A stretch of DNA of 64,000 bases from Hymenobacter nivis (GTDB lineage: Bacteria; Bacteroidota; Bacteroidia; Cytophagales; Hymenobacteraceae), in assembly GCF_003149515.1 (NCBI RefSeq), contig NZ_CP029145.1:930001-994000 (forward strand), read 5' to 3'. The number at the start of each line of letters is the position of its first letter. Position 1 is the stretch's first letter. The notes beneath the pieces are model-generated. The model was given only the letters and a program-made list of their open reading frames with translations, ran no database searches and was not told the DNA's origin. A program made the translations under genes and the position numbers. Below are positions 14,978-23,696 of the stretch, piece by piece.

Positions 14978-16129
14978 TTAATTCCCGAATAGGCGCACGC
15001 CGAAGCTGACGACTTGCGTGTCGGGGCCCTGGCCGGCTTTGAAGAGTGGGTTCAGGTTGTACTTGGCGAATAGGGTGAGGTTGCCGTAGCCGATGGTGCC
15101 CTGCAGGCCGTACTGGAAGTCTTCGAGGTTGTAGCTGCCGTGGTCTTTGTCCTTGTAGGTAGTGCCGTCGGTGGTGTACTTGAGCTTGGTCCAGGAGGCG
15201 AGGCGGTAGCCCACGAAGCCCCCGGCGGCGAGGGCAAACGTGGGCCGGTAGTGGGCGTCGTGCAGCTTGAGCTGGAGCATGAGCGGCAGGTTCACGGTGG
15301 CGGTGGCCAGCTTGGTCTTGTCGTACTGGCGGGCGGGGTTGGCTTCGCCTACGACGCTCGTTACGTTGTTCTGGTTCACCCACTTGTTGTTGCCGTTCAG
15401 CATGTAGTTGTTGAAGGCAAACTCGGGGCCCACCACCAGGTACAGGGGGCTGTGCTTGCCGCCCAGGCGCTGGGCGTAGTCGAAGCCCAGGTTGACGTAG
15501 CGCGAGCCGCCAGGGCGCAGGTCCACGGCCGATTGGCCGGCGCCGGGGTGCTGGTTAGCCAGCGCGTTCAGGCCCAGGTCGAGCACGAAATTGGCCACGT
15601 GGCTGGTGTTGCGCTCGTAATTTTTAATGCGCAACGAGTCGCGGTGGGCTTCGCGGTCGGCGCGGGTGGTACCGGGCGTGGAGTTGATTTTCACGCTCCG
15701 GTTGCCGTCAGCGTCGGTATCAACCTTGATTTTGAAGGCCTTGTTCAGGGCCACGTCCACGCGCTTGGCGTTGGGGTTTTGCTTGTGGGTGGTGATGCGG
15801 ATCTGCTCGGGCAGGCGCTGGCCGGGGGTGTCCTTATCGGGATAAAACTCCAGCGTTACCTGCTCGGTTCTGGCCGTTTTGGCCGCCGCCTCGGCCTGGG
15901 CAATGTAGCCGGCCAGGCGCACCGTGAGCGAGTCGAGGTGGTACTTGGGCAGCTCACGCAGCTGGGCCGCGTCGCGCACCAGCAGCGTAAGGGTGGCCTG
16001 GTTGGGCAGCCGCACCACAATGGTATCGTCGGGGGCCCTGGGCGGCCGGGCGGCGCGGGCAGTAGCAGGGGCGGCGGCGCCGGCGGCGGCGGCGGCGAGG
16101 AGGAGCAGGGTGAAGAAGGGGCGTTTCAT
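14978..16129 (-). CDS. Outer membrane beta-barrel protein (PorT-like)
   Basis: 383 residues from the ATG at 16129. Signal peptide (MKRPFFTLLLLAAAAAGAAAPATA), then an Ala-rich periplasmic part to about residue 160, then a predicted eight-stranded outer membrane barrel of the PF13568 type (RYVNLGFDYAQRL, PLYLVVGPEFAFNN, LPLMLQLKLHD, FALAAGGFVGYRL, FQYGLQGTIGYGNLTLFAKYNL). Last gene of a minus-strand run with a sigma factor and a membrane-anchored regulator, 26 bases downstream of the latter; it is therefore a plausible target or sensor partner of that sigma factor. Confidence 0.82.
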   Translation of the reverse strand: MKRPFFTLLLLAAAAAGAAAPATARAARPPRAPDDTIVVRLPNQATLTLLVRDAAQLRELPKYHLDSLTVRLAGYIAQAEAAAKTARTEQVTLEFYPDKDTPGQRLPEQIRITTHKQNPNAKRVDVALNKAFKIKVDTDADGNRSVKINSTPGTTRADREAHRDSLRIKNYERNTSHVANFVLDLGLNALANQHPGAGQSAVDLRPGGSRYVNLGFDYAQRLGGKHSPLYLVVGPEFAFNNYMLNGNNKWVNQNNVTSVVGEANPARQYDKTKLATATVNLPLMLQLKLHDAHYRPTFALAAGGFVGYRLASWTKLKYTTDGTTYKDKDHGSYNLEDFQYGLQGTIGYGNLTLFAKYNLNPLFKAGQGPDTQVVSFGVRLFGN

Positions 16130-16155
16130 GGTGTTGTGGGCAGGCAATAGCAAGG

Positions 16156-17250
16156 TTAGAGTCGAATGGTGTGGGAGAGGGTGCGGCCGCCCAGGTTGGC
16201 TTGCAGGGTGAGGTTCTCGGGCAGGCCGGTGGCTTCGGCCAGGCTCACCCGCTCGCCCCGCACTACGTGGCGGGCCTGGCGGAGCAGGCCCCCCAGCACG
16301 CGGCGGCCAGCGGAGCGGTCGTCGCCGTCGGCCAGGGTTTCGGCCGAGGCCACCGCGGCTACGGGGGCCGGGGCGGCGCTGCCGCGGCGTACTTCCACTT
16401 CAATCACCGCAGCCGCGCTGGCCGGCGTGGCTACAGGGTTGGGGATAACGGCCAGGGCCCCCGCGTCCAGGGGCATCGCGCCGTGCGCCGCCGGGGCTTG
16501 CGGGTCCGGGGCCCCGAACCGCGCCGGCCCCGGTTGGGCCGCTACTGAAGTGGAAACCGCCGCCCGTTTGGTGGCCGATGGACCGCTAGATGCCAGCGCT
16601 GCGAACCGGGTTGCCCGGCGCGAAAAATTATTTTTAGCGGTGGCCAACGCAGCTGTTTCCGGGGCCGGAGCCCGGCCGGGGCCCGGTTGGCCCGCAGCGG
16701 CCAGGGCCACCTGCGGCGCGGCGGTAGCAGCCGGCGCGGCCACAGCAGCCAGGGCTTCGGTGGGGGCCCCAGCGGCGGCGGTTGCAGTGTTTTGCCGGCT
16801 GGTTTCGCCAGTTGCACTAGGGTGCAGGGGCCCGGCCGTGGGGCGGGTGGCCACGGCACCACGCGGACCGGGCCCCCCGGGGCGGGCGGCCAGCTCGGTG
16901 CCGGGGCGCAGGCCCGCGGCGTGGCGCCACAGCAGCCCGGCGCCGCCGGCTACCAGCAGCAGGGCCACCACAGCAGCCAGGGCTCGGGGCCCCCAGGCGG
17001 CCGTGCGCCGCCGCCCCGGTGGGCGCAGGTGTTCGTCCTCCAACCGCTCCCAGAGGGCGCGGTCGGGCGGGGTGGCGTGGGCGGCTAGCCCGGCGCGGAA
17101 CAGCCCGTCGAGGCGGGCGTCATCGGCGGCGGGTGGGGCCCCGGCGGCGTTGGTGGCGTTAGCTAGGCGGGCCCACAGCGCCGGGTCGGGCGGAGTGGCG
17201 TGCCCGTCGAGGCCGTCGCGGAACAAATCGTCAATATTTTCGGGAAGCAT
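16156..17250 (-). CDS. Putative anti-sigma-like membrane protein, Ala/Pro-rich
   Basis: 364 residues. Two copies of a short N-terminal motif, with HATPPDPALWARL at about 17-29 and HATPPDRALWERL at about 57-69, precede a single transmembrane helix (ALAAVVALLLVAGGAGLLW) near residue 100. The rest is a low-complexity Ala/Pro/Gly-rich region followed by a short conserved tail. Its place between an ECF sigma gene and an outer membrane barrel gene, with one central helix, fits a sigma-factor regulator spanning the inner membrane, as in other Bacteroidota. No classical zinc-finger motif is visible, so the role is inferred from context. Confidence 0.65.
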   Translation of the reverse strand: MLPENIDDLFRDGLDGHATPPDPALWARLANATNAAGAPPAADDARLDGLFRAGLAAHATPPDRALWERLEDEHLRPPGRRRTAAWGPRALAAVVALLLVAGGAGLLWRHAAGLRPGTELAARPGGPGPRGAVATRPTAGPLHPSATGETSRQNTATAAAGAPTEALAAVAAPAATAAPQVALAAAGQPGPGRAPAPETAALATAKNNFSRRATRFAALASSGPSATKRAAVSTSVAAQPGPARFGAPDPQAPAAHGAMPLDAGALAVIPNPVATPASAAAVIEVEVRRGSAAPAPVAAVASAETLADGDDRSAGRRVLGGLLRQARHVVRGERVSLAEATGLPENLTLQANLGGRTLSHTIRL

Positions 17251-17329
17251 AAATTTTCAGTTATCAGTTAATAGTTAGCAGTTGGCAAAAGCGGATAGCG
17301 GCAGCGCTGTGTTCAGCGACTGCGCACCG

Positions 17330-17878
17330 CTAGTTGCCCACGGCTACGGCGGCGGCCCGGCCCACGCGGCGCTGCAACAGGGCCCGGGCCTTGCTGAGCT
17401 GCGACTTGCTGGTGCCCTCCGAAATGCCCAGGAGCTCGGCGATTTCTTGGTGGCCATAGCCCTCCAGGGCGTAGAGGTTGAACACGGTGCGGTAGCCGGC
17501 GGGCAGCTCAGCCAGCAGGGCCAGCAGGTCGTCGGCCTGCAGCTGGATATCGGCCGTGGCGGGGGTGCTGGCCAGGTTTTCGGGCTGCGCGAAGTCGTCG
17601 AACGAGAGCGTGAGCGGCTCGCGGCGGCGCAGCTCCATCAGGGCCCGGTTCACCATGATGCGGCGCACCCAGCCCTCGAAGCTGCCCTCGCCGCGGTAAG
17701 TGGGCAGGGCCCTGAACATTTGGGCGAAGCCCAGCAGCAGGGCTTCTTCGGCGTCTTCGCGGCGCTTGAGGTAGCGGCGGCACACCGTCAGCATCAGGCC
17801 CGCCAGGCGCTCGTAGAGCAGGCGCTGGGCGCGGGGCTCGCCCCGCTGGCAGGCGGCAATCAGGTCGGCTTCAGTCAC
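17330..17878 (-). CDS. ECF RNA polymerase sigma factor
   Basis: 182 residues from a GTG at 17878. Region 2: ACQRGEPRAQRLLYERL, YLKRREDAEEALLLGFAQMF, FEGWVRRIMVNRALMELRRR. Region 4: LPAGYRTVFNLYALEGYGHQEIAELLGISEGTSKSQLSKAR. Heads a three-gene minus-strand cluster with the membrane regulator and the PorT-like barrel. The GTG fits the usual N-terminus (MTEADLIAACQRG). An alternative is a later start, but region 2 begins almost at once. Confidence 0.9.
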   Translation of the reverse strand: MTEADLIAACQRGEPRAQRLLYERLAGLMLTVCRRYLKRREDAEEALLLGFAQMFRALPTYRGEGSFEGWVRRIMVNRALMELRRREPLTLSFDDFAQPENLASTPATADIQLQADDLLALLAELPAGYRTVFNLYALEGYGHQEIAELLGISEGTSKSQLSKARALLQRRVGRAAAVAVGN

Positions 17879-18069
17879 GGCAGAAAGGTAGAGAAGAGCA
17901 GAGGCAAGGCGGTTTGGGCGCGGTAGATGCGGAAAAGACGCCCGGGGTTGCCCGGGACCCCGAAATTATTTCCCGTCCCCAGCCGAAGCGCGTATTCGAG
18001 CCAAATAGACGCAAAAAAATGGCCCCGGCAATGTTGCCGGGGCTGCTGAGGGGAAATCTGAGTGAGCGA

Positions 18070-18468
18070 CTAGCGGGGCGCGCTGCCCGGCGTTGCCACC
18101 GCGCCCGGCGTCGGCGTCCCCGTCGTCGAGGCGCCCGGGACGGTGGCGCCCTTGGAGGTGGGGCTGCCCACCGGGGTGCTGCCGCGCCGTACGCCGCGGG
18201 CGCTGCCGGTGGTGCTGGTGCCGCCTGTGGGCTGGCCCGTGGCGGTGCCGGTGGTCGACAAGCCCGTGGTGCTGGTACCCGCCGTGCCGAGGCCCGTGCC
18301 GGGGGTGGTGCCGAGCACGCCCCCGGGCGTGGTAGGGGCGCTGGGGATGCTGCCCACCACGGGGGTGACGGTGGTGCCCGCCGTGGGGACTACGGTGCCC
18401 GGCATGGTTTGGGCCTGGGCAGCGGCGGTGGTAAAGAACAGGGCGGCAAAAACAAGTGACTTTTTCAT
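18070..18468 (-). CDS. Secreted Thr/Gly/Pro-rich low-complexity protein
   Basis: 132 residues from the ATG at 18468. A clear signal peptide (MKKSLVFAALFFTTAAAQAQ) is followed by about 110 residues made almost wholly of Thr, Gly, Pro, Ser, Ala and Val with loose repeats such as TTGTATGQPTGGTSTTG. No Cys and no folded domain visible; likely extracytoplasmic and disordered. Function unknown. It stands alone, followed on the same strand side by the envelope sigma cluster. Confidence 0.65.
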   Translation of the reverse strand: MKKSLVFAALFFTTAAAQAQTMPGTVVPTAGTTVTPVVGSIPSAPTTPGGVLGTTPGTGLGTAGTSTTGLSTTGTATGQPTGGTSTTGSARGVRRGSTPVGSPTSKGATVPGASTTGTPTPGAVATPGSAPR

Positions 18469-18744
18469 GACACTACTGGATGAAGGAAAGAGGAAACAAC
18501 CCGGAGGTGGCGGGCCGCGGTGGGTAGTCATACGGCCAGTGGGGGTGGCTTTGTTATGGTTGGGGTTGAAAGAAGCCGCGTGCGGGGCGCGGAATTAAAC
18601 CCCGGTTCAAACTAGACTACCGACGAAAAAGCCTCGACAGTGTGGCCATAGCATAGCTTTCTTATGCACAGTACTTCGACTATTTTCCGTGGGTCCTAAT
18701 TATTTGTCGCAGGTTGAAATGCAGGCATGTATGGTAATGTTCAT

Positions 18745-19497
18745 TCAATCTAACTTGAGGTAAGTCATCAAGATTCTATAGAAAACATCTAATTGCTGCA
18801 ACTCAATATTACCTACCGCGCTGTTATGGCCTATAAGAAGCCGCACAGCGTACAATTCACCCATCATGGAGGTAAACCAATGCTCGTTCTTGCTGGGAAA
18901 ATATTGAGCAAATACATCCCAATTAGCTTTAACAATATCAGCTAGTTCGATGAAATCACAGTAGTACACATCTGAGTTGCCTCTGACCGGTAAATACTTG
19001 CGAGTAGCCTCGCTTAGCTTACGTGTATTAATTTTAACTTGCACAGGTTTAGGCACTTTAATGCCTGTGTCTCCTGTAACCTGAAGGATGAACTCCCTAA
19101 TAGAATTTTCAATACAAAAGAGGTAGACAAAGCAGTCTGCTCCTTCTTTTCCCTTCTGCTGTATATCCTGTGGTAGCGTAGCTAAATTAGAAAGGTCAGT
19201 GGTAGCAACTACTTCTGTAAATGGGTCACGTTGCAGGGAAATGACACCGTTTAGTAGCGGGCTTAATTCTTCTCTGATGAATCGTTCCCGGTCTTTCCAT
19301 TTAGGACTAATTTCCTGCATTTCCTGACGTACCTCCCTGAGGTTACTAGCAATGAGGAGAAATTTAGGTAGACGATTTCTTAATTCAGGTTCAGCCATTA
19401 GAACTCGCCTAATAGCTACATACTCTTTGTCATCATTTACATCCGTGTTGCCTTCTCTAGCGGCCGAAATTGCTAAAGTTTTTAAGCGTTCTATCAT
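18745..19497 (-). CDS. HEPN-like protein, AT-rich, likely acquired
   Basis: 250 residues. The C-terminal part resembles a Swt1-type HEPN domain: helical, with IENSIREFILQVTG near residue 130 and an R-x4-H motif in LYAVRLLIGHNSAVGNIE near residue 217. In HEPN RNases R-x4-H is the catalytic pair. The N-terminal half is helical and unassigned. Its DNA is visibly AT-richer than all neighbours, suggesting transfer. It lies 20 bases downstream of the CoA-binding gene on the same strand. The HEPN assignment rests on motif and fold pattern only; a defence or toxin role is inference. Confidence 0.6.
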   Translation of the reverse strand: MIERLKTLAISAAREGNTDVNDDKEYVAIRRVLMAEPELRNRLPKFLLIASNLREVRQEMQEISPKWKDRERFIREELSPLLNGVISLQRDPFTEVVATTDLSNLATLPQDIQQKGKEGADCFVYLFCIENSIREFILQVTGDTGIKVPKPVQVKINTRKLSEATRKYLPVRGNSDVYYCDFIELADIVKANWDVFAQYFPSKNEHWFTSMMGELYAVRLLIGHNSAVGNIELQQLDVFYRILMTYLKLD

Positions 19498-19517
19498 TCC
19501 CTTTTAGAAAGGCATAA

Positions 19518-19874
19518 TTAATACTGTCCAATCGAGAGTAGCACCAGCGTACAGGCCTCCTCGGTTTGGATGCCCTGCTTTTGCGCTAATTCTTCCAGTT
19601 CGGGGTTTTCGGTGCCGGGGTTGAAGAGGATGCGGCGGGGTTTCAGGCCCAGGATGTAGTCATACCAGCCGGGTTGGTTTTGGGCCCCCACGTACAGCGT
19701 TACGGTGTCGACGCCGGTTTCTTGGGGGCGGTCGGTGCGGATGGGCAGGCCGCCGACGGCGCCCTTGCGGATGCCGACGGGCACCACCTCGTGGCCGTGG
19801 GTTTGGAGGGCGTGCACGGCGCGGTAGGCGTAGCGGTCGGGGTTGTCGGTAGCTCCTAAAACGAGGGTTTTCAT
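19518..19874 (-). CDS. CoA-binding domain protein (YccU-like)
   Basis: 118 residues, a single Rossmann domain of the CoA-binding family: MKTLVLGATDNPDRYAYRAVHAL with the nucleotide loop at the N-terminus, then HEVVPVGIRKG, VDTVTLYVG, PRRILFNPGTENPELEEL and a final EEACTLVLLS strand. The family is widespread; the exact role is not established. A longer in-frame extension upstream runs antisense through the rpe gene and is rejected. A near-consensus TACTTTG lies about 60 bases upstream. Followed by the HEPN-like gene. Confidence 0.85.
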   Translation of the reverse strand: MKTLVLGATDNPDRYAYRAVHALQTHGHEVVPVGIRKGAVGGLPIRTDRPQETGVDTVTLYVGAQNQPGWYDYILGLKPRRILFNPGTENPELEELAQKQGIQTEEACTLVLLSIGQY

Positions 19875-19987
19875 GCGAGATAAAATGGCGAAGGAAAAAA
19901 GCAACGGCCGGGGCCCCGGGGGCCCGTCGCCCGCAAAGTACGGGAAACCAGCCCCGGCCGGTTGGGTTGGGCCCGGGCCGGGCACGT

Positions 19988-19995
19988 TACCTTTG
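19988..19995 (+). promoter_or_regulatory. -7 box (TACCTTTG) of rpe
   Basis: Exact TAnnTTTG match ending 5 bases before the rpe ATG. Transcription from this box would begin at or within a base or two of the ATG, so the mRNA would be leaderless. Confidence 0.6.
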
Positions 19996-20000
19996 CCCGC

Positions 20001-20717
20001 ATGATGCACCCGCGCCGGGCCCCTTTGCTGGCCCCTTCGTTCCTGGCCGCCGATTTGGCCAACCTGCAAGCCGAAACCGAGCGCCTGGCCACCAGCGCCG
20101 CCGACTGGCTGCACTTCGACGTGATGGACGGCCGCTTCGTGCCCAACATCTCCTTTGGCCTGCCCGTGCTGCAAGCCGTGGCCCGCTACGCCCGGCAGCC
20201 CATCGACGTACACCTGATGATTGAGGAGCCGCAAAACTATCTGGCCGCGTTCCGCGACGCGGGGGCCGCCGGCCTCACGGTGCACCACGAGGCTTGCCCG
20301 CACCTGCACCGCGTGGTGCAGCAAATTAAGCAGCTGGGCTGCCGCGCCGGGGTGGCCCTCAACCCGGCCACGCCCGTTTCGGTGCTCGTGGACATTGCCG
20401 CCGACCTCGACGTGGTGCTGGTGATGTCCGTCAACCCTGGCTTCGGGGGCCAGGCGTTCATCCCGCACACGCTGGCCAAAATCGCCGCTCTTAAGGAGCT
20501 GCTGCTCGACACCGGCTCCGACGCCCTGATTGAAGTGGACGGCGGCGTGAACGCTGACAATGCCGGGGCTCTGGTGCAGGCCGGCGCCGACGTGCTGGTG
20601 GCCGGTAATTTCGTGTTTTCGTCGCCCGGGGGCCCCGTGGCCGCGCTGGCCGCCCTGCGCGCCCAGCTCGACGCCGCCGTGGCCGACAACGCCCCCGCCG
20701 GCCGCGGCCGGCAATAG
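20001..20717 (+). CDS. rpe: Ribulose-phosphate 3-epimerase
   Basis: Interconverts ribulose-5-phosphate and xylulose-5-phosphate in the pentose phosphate pathway; cytosolic TIM barrel. 238 residues, with LAPSFLAADLANL, the metal-site motif HFDVMDGRFVPNISFG, VHLMIEEP, VMSVNPGFGGQAFIP and EVDGGVNADNAGALVQAGADVLVAGNFVF. The first of two adjacent ATGs (20001, 20004) follows a promoter box by 5 bases, implying a leaderless or near-leaderless transcript. The TonB receptor gene follows by 57 bases and may share the transcript. Confidence 0.95.
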   Translation: MMHPRRAPLLAPSFLAADLANLQAETERLATSAADWLHFDVMDGRFVPNISFGLPVLQAVARYARQPIDVHLMIEEPQNYLAAFRDAGAAGLTVHHEACPHLHRVVQQIKQLGCRAGVALNPATPVSVLVDIAADLDVVLVMSVNPGFGGQAFIPHTLAKIAALKELLLDTGSDALIEVDGGVNADNAGALVQAGADVLVAGNFVFSSPGGPVAALAALRAQLDAAVADNAPAGRGRQ

Positions 20718-20774
20718 CCGGGCCCCCGCGCCGTTAGTGCCCCACTGCTTCCTGCCCTGCTTTTCTGCCCGCCC

Positions 20775-23336
20775 TTGCCGCACCCTTACTTGCTTGTGTT
20801 TGTGAACCGTGGCGGCCGGCCGCTGCTGGCCGGGCTGGCACTGGCCGCCGCGCTGCTGGGCCCCGGGGCCCCGGCCGCCCGCGCCCAAACGGCCCCCGCC
20901 GGGGCCCCCGCGCCGGGCACGCGGGTGCTCACCGGTACCGTGCGCGACGCCGCCGGCCAGCCCCTGGCGCTGGCCACGGTGGCCGTGCTGGGCCAGGCCG
21001 GGGGCGCCACCACCGCGGTCGACGGCACGTTTGCGCTCGCCGTGCGGGCCCCCGGGCGGGACGGGGCCGCCGTGCTGGTGGTGCGCCGCCTGGGCTACCT
21101 GCCGCTGCGCCGGGCCCTGGCGCTGCCCGCCGACGCGGCCCGCCCGCTGGCTTTCGTGCTGCGCCCCGACCCGCAGGCGCTGGGCGACGTGACGGTGCGC
21201 GCCCGCCGCGATGCGGCCGACCCGCGCGAGGAAGTCAGCCTCACCCAAATCGACCCGCGCGACGTGAAGACACTGCCCTCGGCGTTCGGCGATTTCAACA
21301 TGATACTAAAGACCCTTCCTGGTGTGGTGGGCAACAACGAGCTGAGCAGCACTTACAACGTGCGCGGTGGCAACTACGACGAGAACCTGGTGTACGTCAA
21401 CGGCTTTGAGGTGTACCGGCCGTTCCTCGTCACGGCGGCGCAGCAGGAGGGGCTCAGCTTCATCAACCCCGACTTGGTGCGCAGTGTCGATTTCAGCGCC
21501 GGCGGCTGGCAGCCCAAGTACGGCGACAAGCTCTCGTCGGTGCTCGACGTGACCTATAAGGAGCCCGAGCAGTTTGCCGCCTCCGCCACCGGCAGCCTGG
21601 TGGGCGGCGCGGTGCATACCGAGGCCCGCTCCAAAAATGGCCGCGTAAGCTACCTGGCCGGTGTGCGCTACAAAAATGCCCGCTACGTATTGTCCTCGCT
21701 GCGCGAGGCGCAGGGCGGCTACAACCCCACGTTTTTCGACGGGCAGGCCTTCGTGAACATCGGGCTGGGGCCCCGGGGCGACGTGCAGCGCACCACCCTG
21801 GGCCTGCTGGGCGTGGTAGCCCACAATGACTACCGCTTCATGCCCGAAACCGGGCAGGCCACGTTCTCGACCAACCCCAACCAGGTCACGCGGGTGTTCA
21901 TCGACTACCAGGGGCGCGAGCGGATGCAGTACGACACCTACCAGAGCGGCCTCAGCCTGAAGCACCGCTTTACCCCCAACTGGCAGGGCGAACTGCTGGG
22001 CTCGGCGCTGGTGTCGCGGGAGTTTGAGTACCGCGACGTGGAGGCGGCCTACCGGCTGGCCGACGTGAACCGCGACCCCAACTCGCCCGATTTCAACCAG
22101 GCCATCCGGCAGCGCAACATCGGTGCGCAGTACCAGCACGCCCGCAACTCCCTTACGGCCCAGGTATTTACGGCCGAGGCCCGCACCCGCTGGACGCCCG
22201 GCCTGCACCACACCGTGCGGGCGGGAGCTAAAATCGGCCGCGAGAAAATCAACGATACGCTGGACGAGTACAGCTTTGCCGACTCGGCCGGCTACGTGCC
22301 CGATGCGCGCCGCACCCGCCTGCGCACGGATTTGGCCCTGGTAAGCACTCGCGCCCAGGGATATGTGCAGGATACCTGGCGCCCCGACAGCCTGCGCACG
22401 CTCACCTACGGCCTGCGCGCCCATTACTGGACCACCAACGGCCAGCTCGTGTGGAGCCCGCGCGTGCAGTACGCCCAAACCAGCCGCCGCCACCCGCGCC
22501 GCACCTACAAGGTGGGGCTGGGGGCCTACGCCCAGCCGCCCTTCTACCGCGAACTGCGTAACCAGCAGGGCGTGCTCAACCCCGAGCTGCGCGCCCAGCG
22601 CTCGTACCACCTCATTGTGGGCCGCGAGGAAACCTACACCTGGGGCGGCCGCCCGTTCCGGCTCACCACCGAAGCCTACTACAAGTACCTTACCGACGTG
22701 GTGCCCTACGACGTGGACAACGTACACCTGCGCTACTTCGCTAAGAACAATGCCCGCGCCTACGCCGCCGGCTTCGACGCCCGCCTCAGCGGCGAGTTTG
22801 TGCGCGGGGCCGAGTCGTGGTTCAGCCTAGGCGTGCTCACAACCCGCGAAAACGTGGACGGCGACTCGGTGAACCGGGTGACGACGCCCGCCACCTCCAC
22901 TCAGCCTGCGGTCATTACCCGCGAGGCCAAGGGCTACATCCGCCGGCCCCAGGACCAGCGCGTGACGCTGGGTATCTTCTTCCAGGACCACCTGCCCGAC
23001 AACCCCTCGGTGCGCGGCTACGTGAACGCCGTGTTCGGCACCGGCCTGCCCTTTAGCCCGCCTAACCTGCCCGACCTGCGCGGCCTCAGCGTGCTGGAGC
23101 GCAATTACCTGCGCGTCGATTTGGGTTTCTCGAAGGTCGTGTCGCTGCGCAGCGCCCCAGCCCCGTACCGCTACGCGCTGCAAAGCCTGTGGCTGGGCCT
23201 GGAAGTGCTGAACGTGCTGGGCGCCAACAACGTGTCGGGCTACAGCTACTTGCAGGACGTGAACGGCCGCACCTACGCCGTGCCCAACTTCCTCTCGCAG
23301 CGCGTGGTGAACCTGCGCGCCATTGCCCGCTTCTAG
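20775..23336 (+). CDS. TonB-dependent receptor with carboxypeptidase-like N-domain
   Basis: 853 residues at most. Signal peptide (LLAGLALAAALLGPGAPAARAQ), a carboxypeptidase-regulatory-like domain (VLTGTVRDAAGQPLALATV), a plug (PRDVKTLPSAFGDFNMILKTLPGVV, YNVRGGNYDENLVYVNGFEV) and a 22-strand barrel ending in VNLRAIARF, with the usual C-terminal Phe. The start is uncertain: TTG at 20775, GTG at 20796 or GTG at 20802, since there is no ATG before the signal peptide. No SusD-like gene follows, so polysaccharide import is not implied. Substrate unknown. A GC-rich hairpin follows the stop. Confidence 0.88.
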   Translation: MPHPYLLVFVNRGGRPLLAGLALAAALLGPGAPAARAQTAPAGAPAPGTRVLTGTVRDAAGQPLALATVAVLGQAGGATTAVDGTFALAVRAPGRDGAAVLVVRRLGYLPLRRALALPADAARPLAFVLRPDPQALGDVTVRARRDAADPREEVSLTQIDPRDVKTLPSAFGDFNMILKTLPGVVGNNELSSTYNVRGGNYDENLVYVNGFEVYRPFLVTAAQQEGLSFINPDLVRSVDFSAGGWQPKYGDKLSSVLDVTYKEPEQFAASATGSLVGGAVHTEARSKNGRVSYLAGVRYKNARYVLSSLREAQGGYNPTFFDGQAFVNIGLGPRGDVQRTTLGLLGVVAHNDYRFMPETGQATFSTNPNQVTRVFIDYQGRERMQYDTYQSGLSLKHRFTPNWQGELLGSALVSREFEYRDVEAAYRLADVNRDPNSPDFNQAIRQRNIGAQYQHARNSLTAQVFTAEARTRWTPGLHHTVRAGAKIGREKINDTLDEYSFADSAGYVPDARRTRLRTDLALVSTRAQGYVQDTWRPDSLRTLTYGLRAHYWTTNGQLVWSPRVQYAQTSRRHPRRTYKVGLGAYAQPPFYRELRNQQGVLNPELRAQRSYHLIVGREETYTWGGRPFRLTTEAYYKYLTDVVPYDVDNVHLRYFAKNNARAYAAGFDARLSGEFVRGAESWFSLGVLTTRENVDGDSVNRVTTPATSTQPAVITREAKGYIRRPQDQRVTLGIFFQDHLPDNPSVRGYVNAVFGTGLPFSPPNLPDLRGLSVLERNYLRVDLGFSKVVSLRSAPAPYRYALQSLWLGLEVLNVLGANNVSGYSYLQDVNGRTYAVPNFLSQRVVNLRAIARF

Positions 23337-23349
23337 CGGGCGACGTTTG

Positions 23350-23390
23350 GGCCCCGGTCCGGGAGCTACCGCCGAAACCGGACCGGGGCC
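23350..23390. terminator. GC hairpin after the TonB receptor gene
   Basis: Perfect 13-bp arms 23350-23362 and 23378-23390 (GGCCCCGGTCCGG). Position suits a transcription terminator for the receptor gene, but there is no T-run after it. Confidence 0.45.
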
Positions 23391-23512
23391 GGGCGCGCCC
23401 AGCCGCGCCCGGCCCCGCGTATTCAGTACCTGCGGCCGCTTAAGGCGGTTTCCGTGCACATGTATATAATGATAAATAAAAATTCTGAAGGTGAGACTTT
23501 TAATTTATCATT

Positions 23513-23647
23513 ATGGTTCTTAGAGACTTTTAGTGGAGCTGAGGCAATTTGAGCATTTGCTGTGGCATAAATTGCTGAAATTAAATAGGTTGTGATTCAC
23601 CGCCTATCCGCTATGCAGCTGCTTCACTAAAAGTCTCCAAGAGCCAT
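23513..23647. repeat. Candidate MITE with 28-bp imperfect terminal repeats
   Basis: Arms 23513-23540 and 23620-23647 match inverted at 24 of 28 positions (core AGAGACTTTTAGTG). The element is about 135 bases, AT-rich, has no ORF, and lies just before the IS5-type element at the edge of the accessory region. Possible ends of a lost insertion sequence. Confidence 0.5.
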
Positions 23648-23696
23648 CATTTCTAATTTTTAATTAATGCCGAAGGTGTACATAAATCTGAGCGTT

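Noticed and set aside
19518..21248. A 576-codon minus-strand frame
   Set aside because: Only its last 118 codons (CoA-binding protein from ATG 19874) look like protein; the rest is antisense to rpe and the receptor start and is His/Gly/Arg-rich as expected from GC-rich shadow frames.
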